Origin: Verrucomicrobiales bacterium
GTDB lineage: Bacteria > Verrucomicrobiota > Verrucomicrobiia > Verrucomicrobiales > DEV007
Direction: 5' to 3'
Assembly (NCBI GenBank): GCA_021648365.1
Contig: JAKISY010000063.1
Coordinates: 1-28,748, forward strand
DNA length: 28,748 bases
Shown here piece by piece: positions 7,978 to 16,361 of this stretch (its first letter is position 1; each line of letters starts with the position of its first letter). A program made the position numbers and the translations under genes. A model generated the notes under the pieces. It saw nothing but the letters and a program-made list of their open reading frames with translations. It searched no databases and was not told the origin of the DNA.

Positions 7978-8805
7978 ATGCCAATTTCAAGCCACATCCT
8001 CATCTCACGCCTCACCTGGCTATGCCTATGCCTGATGGCACTGCCCTCTTTCAGCTGGGCAGCCAACTCCGCCACCATCGATAGCTACCAAAAAGGCAAC
8101 GCACTCTACGAAGCAGGAAAATACCAGCAAGCTGGAAAAAAATACCTCGACAGCTTCGAACAAGGACTGCACTCCGAAGAACTTTTTTACAACCTCGGCA
8201 ACAGTTTTTTTAAACAAGAAAACTACGGCGAAGCTTCCTTGTGGTATCGCCGCGCCCTAGTGCTCAACCCTCACATGCCCGAACCGCGACAAAACCTGCG
8301 CGCTCTAAAAAATCGCGTAGGACTGCTCGAATTCGAAAACAAAGGCTACCTCAAACTGCTCTCCCACTTTCGCGACAACGAATTGATCTCTACCCTCACC
8401 CTTTGCATCTGGATCGCCCTGCTAAGCTTAGCCGCCGCCTTGTGGGTGAATAAACTGCGCCCTTGGCGAGCTCTACTGATCTCCGTATCCATCCTCTTCG
8501 CCCTCATCAGCGTCGCCTCCATCCTCGCACTAAAACGCTACCGCCAAGAAGTCAGCCCTGACAACCGAGCGGTCATCACCAGTGCCAATGCCGTCGCTCA
8601 AACTGCCCCCGTGCCCGATGCCAAAACAGTCATCGAACTGCCACCTGGCAGCGAAGTGCGCATCGTCACCGACAGCGGCCCTTGGCAATACATCGACATC
8701 CCAGGCGGCATCCGCGGTTGGGTGCGCAGCGAAGCGCTCAATTTATTGTGGCCGCCACAAGCTACCCAGACCTTACCTGATAAATCTAACCAACCAGCAG
8801 GATGA
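7978..8805 (+). CDS. batE: BatE-like protein: TPR, two helices and SH3 domain
   Basis: 275 residues from ATG 7978, which gives a clean signal peptide (LTWLCLCLMALPSFSWAAN); a GTG at 7954 inside the previous gene is less likely. TPR repeats follow (SYQKGNALYEAGKYQQA, FYNLGNSFFKQENYGEASLWYRRALVLNP). Two transmembrane helices lie at about 133-155 and 160-185, then a bacterial SH3 domain near the C-terminus with ELPPGSEVRIV, WQYIDI and RGWVRSEAL. TPR plus SH3 is the usual BatE layout. It is the last gene of the plus-strand operon; the convergent lipoprotein gene ends only 5 bp away, with no visible terminator between them. Confidence 0.82.
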   Translation: MPISSHILISRLTWLCLCLMALPSFSWAANSATIDSYQKGNALYEAGKYQQAGKKYLDSFEQGLHSEELFYNLGNSFFKQENYGEASLWYRRALVLNPHMPEPRQNLRALKNRVGLLEFENKGYLKLLSHFRDNELISTLTLCIWIALLSLAAALWVNKLRPWRALLISVSILFALISVASILALKRYRQEVSPDNRAVITSANAVAQTAPVPDAKTVIELPPGSEVRIVTDSGPWQYIDIPGGIRGWVRSEALNLLWPPQATQTLPDKSNQPAG

Positions 8806-8810
8806 TTCCT

Positions 8811-9482
8811 TCAGGCACGATTTTTAGAACTCTTCTTTTTCTTTTTTGAAGAGCTGCTTTTTTTCTTAGATGAACTCTTTTTAGATGAACTCTTCTTCTT
8901 ATACGTCTTACCGTGTTTGTCCTTCAATGTGAAATCCTTCACATTGTAACCCTTCTTTTTATACCAATCCAAAGAATGGTAATCCTTCGGGTGTCCACGT
9001 CCCACCCTGCTCCCCGTCAGCTTGTATTTCTCATCATGACTCGAGTGTTTTTTTGAACTCGAAGAAGATTTTTTGTTCCTGTTATGATCATCATGGTCAT
9101 CGTATCGGTTTCTATAATAACGACTGTTTCCGTATCCATAACCAGGGCGATAGCCATAGCCAAACCCTGAACCGTAACCCGGTCGATATCCATATCCCGA
9201 ACCATAAGCCACACGAGAGCCATAACCATGACTAGGACGATAGGATCGACTTTGCTGACGATGCTCATACCAAGGCTCCTGCGGAGGCGCCTGACCGTAG
9301 CCATGAGAGCCTTCACCGCCCCTGTGTCCTCCGCGACTGCCATACGTTCCGTAAGGGGCGCAAGAAGGTAAAGCCACGAATACAGCCGCCACAAAAAAAA
9401 GAGCCAACGCTTCCGTCCAATCTTTAGAATTTATCAAAAGTCTCATCAGCCTTATAGACGTAGCCGTCTCTGCTTTATTCAT
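8811..9482 (-). CDS. Gly/Tyr-rich lipoprotein with Lys/Ser tail
   Basis: 223 residues. A hydrophobic signal segment ends in VALPSC (Cys41, or Cys29 if translation starts at the Met at 9446), a plausible lipobox. A low-complexity Gly/Tyr/Arg region follows (about 43-135) with repeats such as GYRPGYGSGFGYGYRPGYG, then a His/Asp/Asn-rich patch (YDDHDDHNRN). A short, ordered-looking segment (about 150-190, HPKDYHSLDWYKKKGYNVKDF) precedes a strongly basic tail of Lys and Ser runs. A G-rich stretch (GGGGG) lies 4 bp before the ATG. Not recognised. The composition suggests a surface protein that could bind polyanions such as DNA, or be cross-linked through Tyr. Convergent with the Bat operon. Confidence 0.72.
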   Translation of the reverse strand: MNKAETATSIRLMRLLINSKDWTEALALFFVAAVFVALPSCAPYGTYGSRGGHRGGEGSHGYGQAPPQEPWYEHRQQSRSYRPSHGYGSRVAYGSGYGYRPGYGSGFGYGYRPGYGYGNSRYYRNRYDDHDDHNRNKKSSSSSKKHSSHDEKYKLTGSRVGRGHPKDYHSLDWYKKKGYNVKDFTLKDKHGKTYKKKSSSKKSSSKKKSSSSKKKKKSSKNRA

Positions 9483-9554
9483 CGCACCCCCATCGTCCTT
9501 GCTTTTACTCCATTTCGCTGCTAAACATCAAGCTCTATCGCTCATCGTCCAACC

Positions 9555-10718
9555 ATGAAATTATTACCCCAAATCAGCCGTCGCACCCTTTCCATTTTGC
9601 TGCTAGCCCTCACTTTCTCTATCACTAGCCTATCTGCAGCTGATTCAGCGGCTCGCTTTTTGAAAAATGCACAAAAAGGCGACCTCGCACTCAAGTCGAT
9701 CGGCCGACTCGCTTTTGGTCCCGACGGCTTACTGCTACTCTCTGACCCCCGCTCGGCTTCGATCCTCGCCATCGATACCCATGACCGCGGCCCCTTACTC
9801 AAGCTAGAGAACAAAATCGAGAACATCGATACCCTGCTCGCTCAACAACTCAAAGTGACAACGGACTCCCTCACCATCATCGACATGGCAGTCAATCCTG
9901 CTAGTGGCAGCATCTATTTCAGCCTCAACCTCAAGCCTGGCAACCAACCCGTGCTACTCACCGTCGATGGCAAAGGTCAAATCCAGCGCCCCGACCTCTC
10001 CACCATGGAATACGTGCGCATCACCCTGCCCGTTAGCGAAAACAGCAAACTGCGCAACGTCACCGACTTAGCGTGGGCAGACTCCAGCGTGATCGTTGCA
10101 GGTCAATCCAATGAGGAATTTGCTAACAAAATCTACCAAATCCCCGTCCCTTTAGAAAACGGTATCAACGCCCGCTATTTTTCTGCAGAAACTTACCACG
10201 TCTCCCACAAACGCTGGGAAACCAAAGCTCCGATCCAATCTTTCATTCCCTATGAAGAGAATGGAGAATTCTACATCGTAGGCGCTTTTGCCTGCACCCC
10301 GATCGCAAAATTTCCTCTCAGTGGAATCGAATCTGGAAAAAAAATCAAAGGCATCAGTATTGTAGAACTCGGTAGCGGCAACCGACCACGCGATATGTTC
10401 ACTTATGAGAAAGACGGCAAACAATGGCTCGTCACCAATACCAAACGCTTCCACGAAAAATTCGGTCCCAGTGTTTATTGGGGCGCTAGAGTGGACATGG
10501 AATACCTGAAAGCAGCGGAGGAAACAGACACCAATGAAAATGCTCCACGTCGCAATATGAAAGCCCCGAATGGCCCCGACGCCAAAGGCATCGAAGTGGT
10601 CGACGCCCTTTACGGTGCCGTCTTAGTCAGCCAGCTAGACAACGAACAAATCATTGTGCTACGCGAAGACGCACCCGACTCCGACACTCACCACTTGGAA
10701 CCCGTAACTCTCCCCTAG
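9555..10718 (+). CDS. Secreted protein, beta-propeller-like, unknown function
   Basis: 387 residues starting MKLLPQISRRTLS. A signal peptide of about 28 residues (ILLLALTFSITSLSAAD) is followed by repeated strand-like blocks: LAFGPDGLLLLSDPRSASILAIDT, MAVNPASGSIYFSLNL, VTDLAWADSSVIVAGQSNEEF, FIPYEENGEFYIVGAFACTPI and MFTYEKDGKQWLVTNTKR. The spacing of these blocks suggests a beta-propeller of the NHL/sorbosone-dehydrogenase kind. No catalytic motif stands out. A single pair of Cys residues is not evident. It probably works in the periplasm, and shares an orientation with, and lies 32 bp before, the next lipoprotein gene, so the two may form an operon. Confidence 0.72.
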   Translation: MKLLPQISRRTLSILLLALTFSITSLSAADSAARFLKNAQKGDLALKSIGRLAFGPDGLLLLSDPRSASILAIDTHDRGPLLKLENKIENIDTLLAQQLKVTTDSLTIIDMAVNPASGSIYFSLNLKPGNQPVLLTVDGKGQIQRPDLSTMEYVRITLPVSENSKLRNVTDLAWADSSVIVAGQSNEEFANKIYQIPVPLENGINARYFSAETYHVSHKRWETKAPIQSFIPYEENGEFYIVGAFACTPIAKFPLSGIESGKKIKGISIVELGSGNRPRDMFTYEKDGKQWLVTNTKRFHEKFGPSVYWGARVDMEYLKAAEETDTNENAPRRNMKAPNGPDAKGIEVVDALYGAVLVSQLDNEQIIVLREDAPDSDTHHLEPVTLP

Positions 10719-10750
10719 TCTCTAAGCGCTCCCCCTTCGCGATACCACTC

Positions 10751-11572
10751 ATGCCTCGTCCATACCTGCAACTGCTAGCGACCAGTTTAGCACTTACTAT
10801 CCTGTTAAGCTGCAAACCCTCCTCACAGCAAGACCAAGCACCCATCTCCCAAAAAACGGCTACCACCGCCCGCATCTTCCCCCAAGTCGATACCCTGCCC
10901 GCCAATCATCTGAAATTCTACATCGAGTTCCCTCAGCCCATGGCAAGAGGCGACATCTTCAAGCATTTCTCCTTGATCGAAACTGATTCCCGCAAAGCCG
11001 TCCCCGAACCCTTTCGAGAAATCGAACTTTGGGATGAAAGCACTCAGCGCCTCACCCTATGGTTCCATCCCGGACGCCAAAAACCTGGCGTTAATCTCAA
11101 TCTAGAAATCGGCCCCATCCTAGAATCGGGGGAAAATTATACTTTGATCATTTCTGGAAAATGGCAAAACGAAGCAGGTCAGCTAGGTGAAAATATCACA
11201 AAAAACTTCCGTGCCGACCCCATAGATGCACAACAGCCACAACCCAAGCGGTGGAAGCATTCCATCCCAAGCGCCGGTTCGACGCAACCGTTCACCATCA
11301 CTTTTTTAGAGCCCTTAGACTACGCCCTGATCCTGCGCAGCATCCGACTCACCGCCCCAGGTAATCCCACGGTAAAAATACTTCACAACGATCTTAGCAT
11401 CAGCTTCACCCCCGACACCCCATGGCAAACCGGCACAATCACTTTACATATCGACACCAAACTCGAAGACCTAGCAGGCAATAGTATCGCCCGTCCTTTC
11501 AATTTAGATCTACAGGCAAGCCCTCAAGATCCCGTCCCAACTACACTCACTCGCAAGTTCCATATCCAGTAG
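10751..11572 (+). CDS. Lipoprotein with two SbsA/Big_5-like Ig domains
   Basis: 273 residues. Signal peptide with lipobox ILLSC (Cys21). The mature part shows two Ig-like modules of the kind annotated SbsA Ig-like or Big_5: the first has LKFYIEFPQPMARGDIFKHF and a strand YTLIISGKWQNEAGQ; the second has FTITFLEPLDYALILRSIRL and ITLHIDTKLEDLAGNSIA. The phrases FPQPM and DLAGN are typical of such repeats. Probably a structural or adhesion-type outer-membrane lipoprotein. Convergent with the 821-residue membrane protein gene, whose end lies 14 bp away. Confidence 0.72.
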   Translation: MPRPYLQLLATSLALTILLSCKPSSQQDQAPISQKTATTARIFPQVDTLPANHLKFYIEFPQPMARGDIFKHFSLIETDSRKAVPEPFREIELWDESTQRLTLWFHPGRQKPGVNLNLEIGPILESGENYTLIISGKWQNEAGQLGENITKNFRADPIDAQQPQPKRWKHSIPSAGSTQPFTITFLEPLDYALILRSIRLTAPGNPTVKILHNDLSISFTPDTPWQTGTITLHIDTKLEDLAGNSIARPFNLDLQASPQDPVPTTLTRKFHIQ

Positions 11573-11586
11573 TGCCCCTCGGATCT

Positions 11587-14052
11587 TCACTTACTCTTAC
11601 TAACATCCTCTCTCGCCTCTAGCTTCCGCACCCGCACCCGCTGATACTCTACCGTCGTCCCCTTATCTGGATCGACATAGCCTCCCAAAGCCAGGCGGGC
11701 TAACTTACCGTTATGGTGTTTTTCCATCTCGATTTCTTTGTCGTTGAGTTTTTTACCATCCACAGATATTTGCCACAAATTTTTATGACATAACAGATTC
11801 AACACATGAGGCTCCTTACGCTCAATTTTCTTAGCCCATTTAGAATGATATCTCCATCGTCGAGCGGTGACAAAAAACCGCTTCCCCTGGCTCCCCAATG
11901 AGAAACCCGCAGCATCCCAATGATCCCCATACCACCTCCACCTGCTCACCCAAAGACCATGGCCACCTGCATCTGGCATATTTTTCGCCGGTCCGATACT
12001 CGCCTCAACCTCATAATCCTCCCCCACCCGCAAAGCGTGCTCGATCGCATAGCGGAAGCCTTCCGATTTTGCCAATAACGCCCCTTCATCTGTCTTTTCC
12101 CAACTTCCCTCCACGGCTTGCCATAGCTCAGGAGACGGCGTCGGCCACAGAGTCACCCACTCCCCCGCATGCCACTTCTCCTCCACCTTCAGCAAGGCAA
12201 TGCGTTTTTTCAAAACCGCCCGCTGCGCCTCATCCAACTCTTTCTTATCTTGATAACTCTGATACTCACCTATGGCAGACCCATACAGTCCCTGCTTCCG
12301 AAAATCACGTGCCGAACGGATGCTCGGATCAGACTGATCCATCAACGCACAAAATGAAAAATCTTCACGATCCAACTTCCAATTCGTGCCCATAGCTCTC
12401 AACGAGGGTCTCTCCTCCATACGCTGCCACATTTGACTTAGCTTATCAAAATCCTCCATCTGGTAAGCTAACATCGCCACTTTCGTCCAACAAAACCAAC
12501 TGCCCTCATCATCCACGCAAACCTTCGCTTGCTCCTCATACATCTTGCACAGATTGTTATATATTTCATCCTGCTTATAAAAAGCCTCCACATCATCCGC
12601 TTCCTCCGCCAACTCCTCTACCACCCTGAAATAAAACATCGGCACACCTGTGGTGTAATCTCCATTAGCCAAACAGTATTCTCCAAACTGCTCCATCATC
12701 TTGATGCTACCGTGCCAACGAGGTCGCAATGCCCATATATAAGCCTCAAAAGCAGGCCAATAGTCCACCTGCGCCTGCATCGAGCGATCCAGCCATAAGC
12801 GTATTTCTTGCGAAGGGTCCTTGCTACTTCCCATGCTCACCCTGATCATTTCTGCCGAGGCAAAAGGGAACTCCGGAGCCAATTCCCAAGATCTCGTCAA
12901 ATGCTCGCGTGCCAAAGCCAAGTGCTCACGAAAGCCCTTCCAGCCTTCTTCCTTCACCTTATGCGCATAAGACCCGCCTCGACTATCCCACGCCAATTTG
13001 ACTTCCCACTTACCCATCATCCAGCCCACAGTCCACTCTGGCATTTTCGTCCGTTCAAATACTGCCGCTATTTTAGCCGCATTTCGCTTAACAAAACTAG
13101 GTCCGCTCTTCTTATTCATCAATTGATGCAGCAGCCATAAGTTCTCTCCCTCAAAACAACCTTGCTCACAAGCTTTCTCCAACCTACGCAAAGCCTCCGC
13201 ATCTAGGGCTTCTAACTCCTTGCCTTTCTTAGCATAATCTACCTTTTTTATTTTTTCAATTTGTGCCATGAAAGCAAAAATCGGGTTCCACTTGGACTTA
13301 CCAAACCACTTAGTGCTCCACGTCAAAACTCCAAACTGTTGATCCCCAATATCACAGGTTCTCGACACCATATAGAGCAAGGCTGGATCATCACACCCCA
13401 ATCTTGATAACTCCCCCGCCAAATCCTGCCACTCCTTCTCCGTTCGTCTATCCCATTTACTCAACCAGTCAGAAACAAAGGCATCTACCACCTGCTTGCC
13501 AACTTTTTCCCACGCTTTACCTTTCAAACGCCATTTCATCGGTCGATAGAGATTTTCATCCAACCAGCCGACCCAGAGCTGATAGTTATCCGCCACAGTT
13601 TTTGCGTCTTTTTCGATCACCAACGGTTCCAGCGGCTGCTCTTCCTCTGCTTCATATTCTAGGAACTCCTCTCCAGCGAAATCGATTTTTTGCTGCAGTT
13701 TCTGCCCCACTCCCACCACTGTCAGCACCACTATTGCGAGTAAGGCAACCACTCCCCCGCTCATTCCCCACGCCCCCATCACCCGCCCCGCTCGCCCCTC
13801 CGACACCAAGGCTACAAAGCCCATAATCAAAGCCGTCAAACTCGCCAGCAAACCCACGCCGCCCAATATCATACCTGCCATCAGTGTAGCCTCTTCTTGC
13901 TGATACAGCAAAAAGCTGGATGCAGCTAAGGTGGCAAATGCAACAACTGCACACAACAGAGCCAACTTGCCAAGCCAATTACTTGAAGCTTGCTCCGCTG
14001 GATTTTGAGAACTTTCAGGACGAGGTAAGGGCGGTATAGAATTTTGCTCCAT
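11587..14052 (-). CDS. Large membrane protein with C-terminal LamG-like region
   Basis: 821 residues. A proline-rich cytoplasmic start (about 1-25) is followed by three hydrophobic helices (about 28-50, 58-84 and 93-118; LGKLALLCAVVAFATLAA, GMILGGVGLLASLTALIMGF, GVVALLAIVVLTVVGVG). This resembles the DUF4190-like N-terminal block of Verrucomicrobiota proteins. A long, Trp-rich, helical, probably TPR-like extracytoplasmic region covers about 150-620. The last 180 residues look like a concanavalin/DUF1080-type sandwich: HGLWVSRWRWYGDHWDAAGFSLG, LNLLCHKNLWQISVDGKKL and LALGGYVDPDKGTTVEYQRV. No catalytic residues are assigned. Function unknown; perhaps envelope scaffolding or glycan binding. Transcribed separately from the DUF2071 pair upstream of it on the same strand. 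Confidence 0.75.
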   Translation of the reverse strand: MEQNSIPPLPRPESSQNPAEQASSNWLGKLALLCAVVAFATLAASSFLLYQQEEATLMAGMILGGVGLLASLTALIMGFVALVSEGRAGRVMGAWGMSGGVVALLAIVVLTVVGVGQKLQQKIDFAGEEFLEYEAEEEQPLEPLVIEKDAKTVADNYQLWVGWLDENLYRPMKWRLKGKAWEKVGKQVVDAFVSDWLSKWDRRTEKEWQDLAGELSRLGCDDPALLYMVSRTCDIGDQQFGVLTWSTKWFGKSKWNPIFAFMAQIEKIKKVDYAKKGKELEALDAEALRRLEKACEQGCFEGENLWLLHQLMNKKSGPSFVKRNAAKIAAVFERTKMPEWTVGWMMGKWEVKLAWDSRGGSYAHKVKEEGWKGFREHLALAREHLTRSWELAPEFPFASAEMIRVSMGSSKDPSQEIRLWLDRSMQAQVDYWPAFEAYIWALRPRWHGSIKMMEQFGEYCLANGDYTTGVPMFYFRVVEELAEEADDVEAFYKQDEIYNNLCKMYEEQAKVCVDDEGSWFCWTKVAMLAYQMEDFDKLSQMWQRMEERPSLRAMGTNWKLDREDFSFCALMDQSDPSIRSARDFRKQGLYGSAIGEYQSYQDKKELDEAQRAVLKKRIALLKVEEKWHAGEWVTLWPTPSPELWQAVEGSWEKTDEGALLAKSEGFRYAIEHALRVGEDYEVEASIGPAKNMPDAGGHGLWVSRWRWYGDHWDAAGFSLGSQGKRFFVTARRWRYHSKWAKKIERKEPHVLNLLCHKNLWQISVDGKKLNDKEIEMEKHHNGKLARLALGGYVDPDKGTTVEYQRVRVRKLEAREDVSKSK

Positions 14053-14118
14053 AAAAATATAAGTTTAACTAACAGACTACAAGAGCTGCAATCTGATCAC
14101 AACTGAATTCCTTCACAC

Positions 14119-14871
14119 TCAAAGCCGCTCTGCAAGGTTTTCTAAACGACCTTTTTGCCACTCGTAAGGCACCTGCTCCACCAAAAAGGCATTGGCGAGG
14201 CATGGCTGCAGCAAGCCTCTTTGTTGCAAAAATGGCACCTGCCATTTCTCCACACCCATCGCTAGCGGTCGCCAAGTCGAACGACGCCCCTCGACGACCA
14301 ACATCCTATCCCGCTTCTCATCATGCGAAAAAGTGAAGGGCATTGGTCCAGCAAAACGACGCGCATCCTTCCAGCTAGCAAACGGCGATCCTGCTGGCAG
14401 AGACGGATCACCGCCCCCCTCACCCTGCCGCGAAGCCCATAACTCAAGTCCCGAAGACGCCTCCACCCGCTCGCTGCCATCCGCACCCGACTTCCAATCG
14501 ATCGACACGGTCGAGTAGTGATAACAAGTGAACAGGTTACCCATCAACTGCATCATTTTACTATCTGTCTCAGAAGCCAAAATATACAAACCACGCAACA
14601 AACGACCGTCCTCACCGCGATACCGCACAAACACTCGATAGCCAGCAAGGATGAAATCTCTCCCCATGCATTCGGGCAAACCCTTCGGCCGCAAATACCT
14701 CGTCTTGACTAAAGCCACCGCCACAAACGCCCACTGATCCTGATAAAGGTCGAGCTGCAAGCAAGATGGGACCAAAACCTGCAACTCTTCTTTTGGAAAA
14801 GCAAAAGCTAAGACTAGAGACTTCTCAAAATGAGCCTGCACCGCAAAAGGATGTTGATTCAGTGATCTCAT
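14119..14871 (-). CDS. DUF2071 family protein
   Basis: 250 residues. The start FAVQAHFEKSLVLAFAFPKEELQVLVP, followed by LQLDLYQDQWAFVAVALVKTRYLRP and FILAGYRVFVRYRGEDGRLLRGLYIL, fits DUF2071 (YqjF-like, acetoacetate-decarboxylase-like fold). The family has no agreed activity. The protein looks cytoplasmic, with no signal or membrane segment. Its ATG overlaps the stop of the DoxX-like gene (14868-14871), so the two are translationally coupled, and a shared, perhaps redox-related job is possible. DUF2071 proteins are frequently near DoxX-like proteins in bacteria (recollection). Confidence 0.75.
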   Translation of the reverse strand: MRSLNQHPFAVQAHFEKSLVLAFAFPKEELQVLVPSCLQLDLYQDQWAFVAVALVKTRYLRPKGLPECMGRDFILAGYRVFVRYRGEDGRLLRGLYILASETDSKMMQLMGNLFTCYHYSTVSIDWKSGADGSERVEASSGLELWASRQGEGGGDPSLPAGSPFASWKDARRFAGPMPFTFSHDEKRDRMLVVEGRRSTWRPLAMGVEKWQVPFLQQRGLLQPCLANAFLVEQVPYEWQKGRLENLAERL

Positions 14872-15257
14872 GCCTTACTCAAACTGCCTTCTTTTAATCC
14901 CCACTCCGTCACCGCAACCATAGCGATAAACAAGGTCGCATACAAAGCATTATAATGCCCCCACAACAGAAGTTCAGGTGACAAGAAAAACTCCAAGACA
15001 TTCATCGTCGCCACCAGTGCCATTTGCAACACCGTCGTCACACGCGAGCGCCAAGCACTCCATACCCAACATGCCAGCAACACCTCAGCCAAACCAATCA
15101 TCACCGTGATCGACCCCGCATATTCCTCCCCCAAAATTCGCGCCACAATCTGTTCATGTCTCGGCACCCAACCCAACACCTTGCAAAACAAGCCATTCAC
15201 CAACCACACCAAGCCAATCAAAAATCTGAAGCTAATGTATAAAGTTCTGCGATTCAC
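14868..15257 (-). CDS. DoxX-like small membrane protein
   Basis: 129 residues starting at GTG 15257; an AGGA lies about 12 bp upstream. Four hydrophobic helices are seen: FRFLIGLVWLVNGLFCKVLG, ITVMIGLAEVLLACWVWSAW, TVLQMALVATMNVLEFFL and YNALYATLFIAMVAV. The first has the LVWLVNGLFCK arrangement of DoxX-like membrane proteins, and the length is normal. Such proteins are linked to quinone or redox chemistry in some species, but no activity is assigned here. First gene of the two-gene minus-strand operon, divergent from the lipoprotein at 15392; the shared promoter region is 15258-15391. Confidence 0.75.
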   Translation of the reverse strand: MNRRTLYISFRFLIGLVWLVNGLFCKVLGWVPRHEQIVARILGEEYAGSITVMIGLAEVLLACWVWSAWRSRVTTVLQMALVATMNVLEFFLSPELLLWGHYNALYATLFIAMVAVTEWGLKEGSLSKA

Positions 15258-15391
15258 AGGCAGAACTTATCCTGACTCGTCCAAATAACAAGACCACAAT
15301 CTGTTTTTGACGACGGCGCTTCAACACTAACAAGCGTACCGAGAATTAGGGACTTACCTCACCTCACCCTATCCTTCAAGATAGATTGCAA

Positions 15392-16096
15392 ATGAAAGTT
15401 TCACTCGCCATCGCATTATTGGCATTGCTCACATGTTGTGATAAACAACGCCAAGAAAGGTCAAATCATCCACAGAACCGCTTCAAGACAAACGAACTCT
15501 CAATTTTATATGTATCAGCCTTCCCCGATGGCAAGGTTGAACTTAATGGATGGAGCCTCCCTTTAGACGTAGCCATTGATCGCATCAACAACCTTTCAGG
15601 AACTCAGACACAAGCTCGCTACTACTACACCACCCCGCAAAATCAAACCCCACCCATAGCCTCAAAAATTTTATCCGCCCTCATCGCTGCCCAATTCGAC
15701 ATCCAATTGATCAGTAAACCTCACTCCCCCGCCCTAACGGATAACCGCGTCAAAGCAGCTTCTAGAATCATCCAGCCACCTTGGTATTTAGGTTGTGGCC
15801 CCATCGCAATCCCACACTCAATTCCACCACGCTCCAAAAACCTATTCTCACCGCCCTTTTTTCCACCCGATTCTCAACAGCACTACCACATCACCGTCAA
15901 TCAGCGCGGGAGAACCTACCCCATCGTCGTCGCCCGATATGGCAAATCCTGGCTTGGCTGTGTAGGCGAGAGCCTTCAAGATCCCTGGTATTTCGAACCC
16001 ATCACCGCCCAGTCTCCACAAGACTGCCTCGCTTTGCTCCGCCACCAACACCAACTCACAGGTGAGTTTATCAAAGGCAAACGCCCGCACAGGTAA
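15392..16096 (+). CDS. Small lipoprotein with possible ExbD-like fold
   Basis: 234 residues from ATG 15392. Signal peptide with lipobox LLTCC (Cys15 or Cys16). The following region, LYVSAFPDGKVELNGWSLPLDVAIDRINNL, then ARYYYTT and ILSALIAAQFDIQLIS, resembles in spacing the periplasmic beta-alpha domain of ExbD/TolR proteins, but there is no TolR-type membrane helix; this is a weak suggestion. The C-terminal half has strands HYHITVNQRGRTYPIVVARYG and a WLGCVGESLQDPWYF segment. Function unknown. It stands alone between divergent genes, and repeat-rich DNA follows. Confidence 0.65.
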   Translation: MKVSLAIALLALLTCCDKQRQERSNHPQNRFKTNELSILYVSAFPDGKVELNGWSLPLDVAIDRINNLSGTQTQARYYYTTPQNQTPPIASKILSALIAAQFDIQLISKPHSPALTDNRVKAASRIIQPPWYLGCGPIAIPHSIPPRSKNLFSPPFFPPDSQQHYHITVNQRGRTYPIVVARYGKSWLGCVGESLQDPWYFEPITAQSPQDCLALLRHQHQLTGEFIKGKRPHR

Positions 16097-16118
16097 GACT
16101 ACCCATCTCCCCCTCTTC

Positions 16119-16232
16119 CTTTGCGATCTTTGCGCCTCTTGACCGCCGAAGCCTTGGCGAAGGAGATTGAGCGCAGCGGGCGTGAGCCAATTCCCCCCCT
16201 CCCATCCTGTCCATCCCGTCCATCCATGTAAA
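16119..16232. repeat. Dispersed intergenic repeats (CTTTGCG; CCATCC series)
   Basis: Downstream of the lipoprotein lie CTTTGCGAT and CTTTGCGCC in tandem (16119-16136), then a palindromic-looking CCGAAGCCTTGGCGAAGG (16146-16163), then the C-rich series CATCCTGTCC, ATCCCGTCC, ATCCATGTAAAC (16203-16232). These look like remains of several dispersed repeat families of the sort found in many Verrucomicrobiota, Planctomycetota and metagenomic genomes (recollection). The full span 16097-16361 shows no gene. Confidence 0.5.
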
Positions 16233-16361
16233 CCCCATCTGTATTTCACCAGTAAAGGTGATTCATTTCAATAGCCCTAAAACCTGAGATCTCGGACATT
16301 CTATAAATAGCTGATGGTGCGATTTGCAATAAGCCCAATATTCACTACCATCCCCACCACC

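Noticed and set aside
12169..13140. Open frames on the plus strand over the 821-residue protein gene.
   Set aside because: Composition (Pro/His/Ser-rich, no family motifs) and position opposite a long coding gene mark them as shadows.
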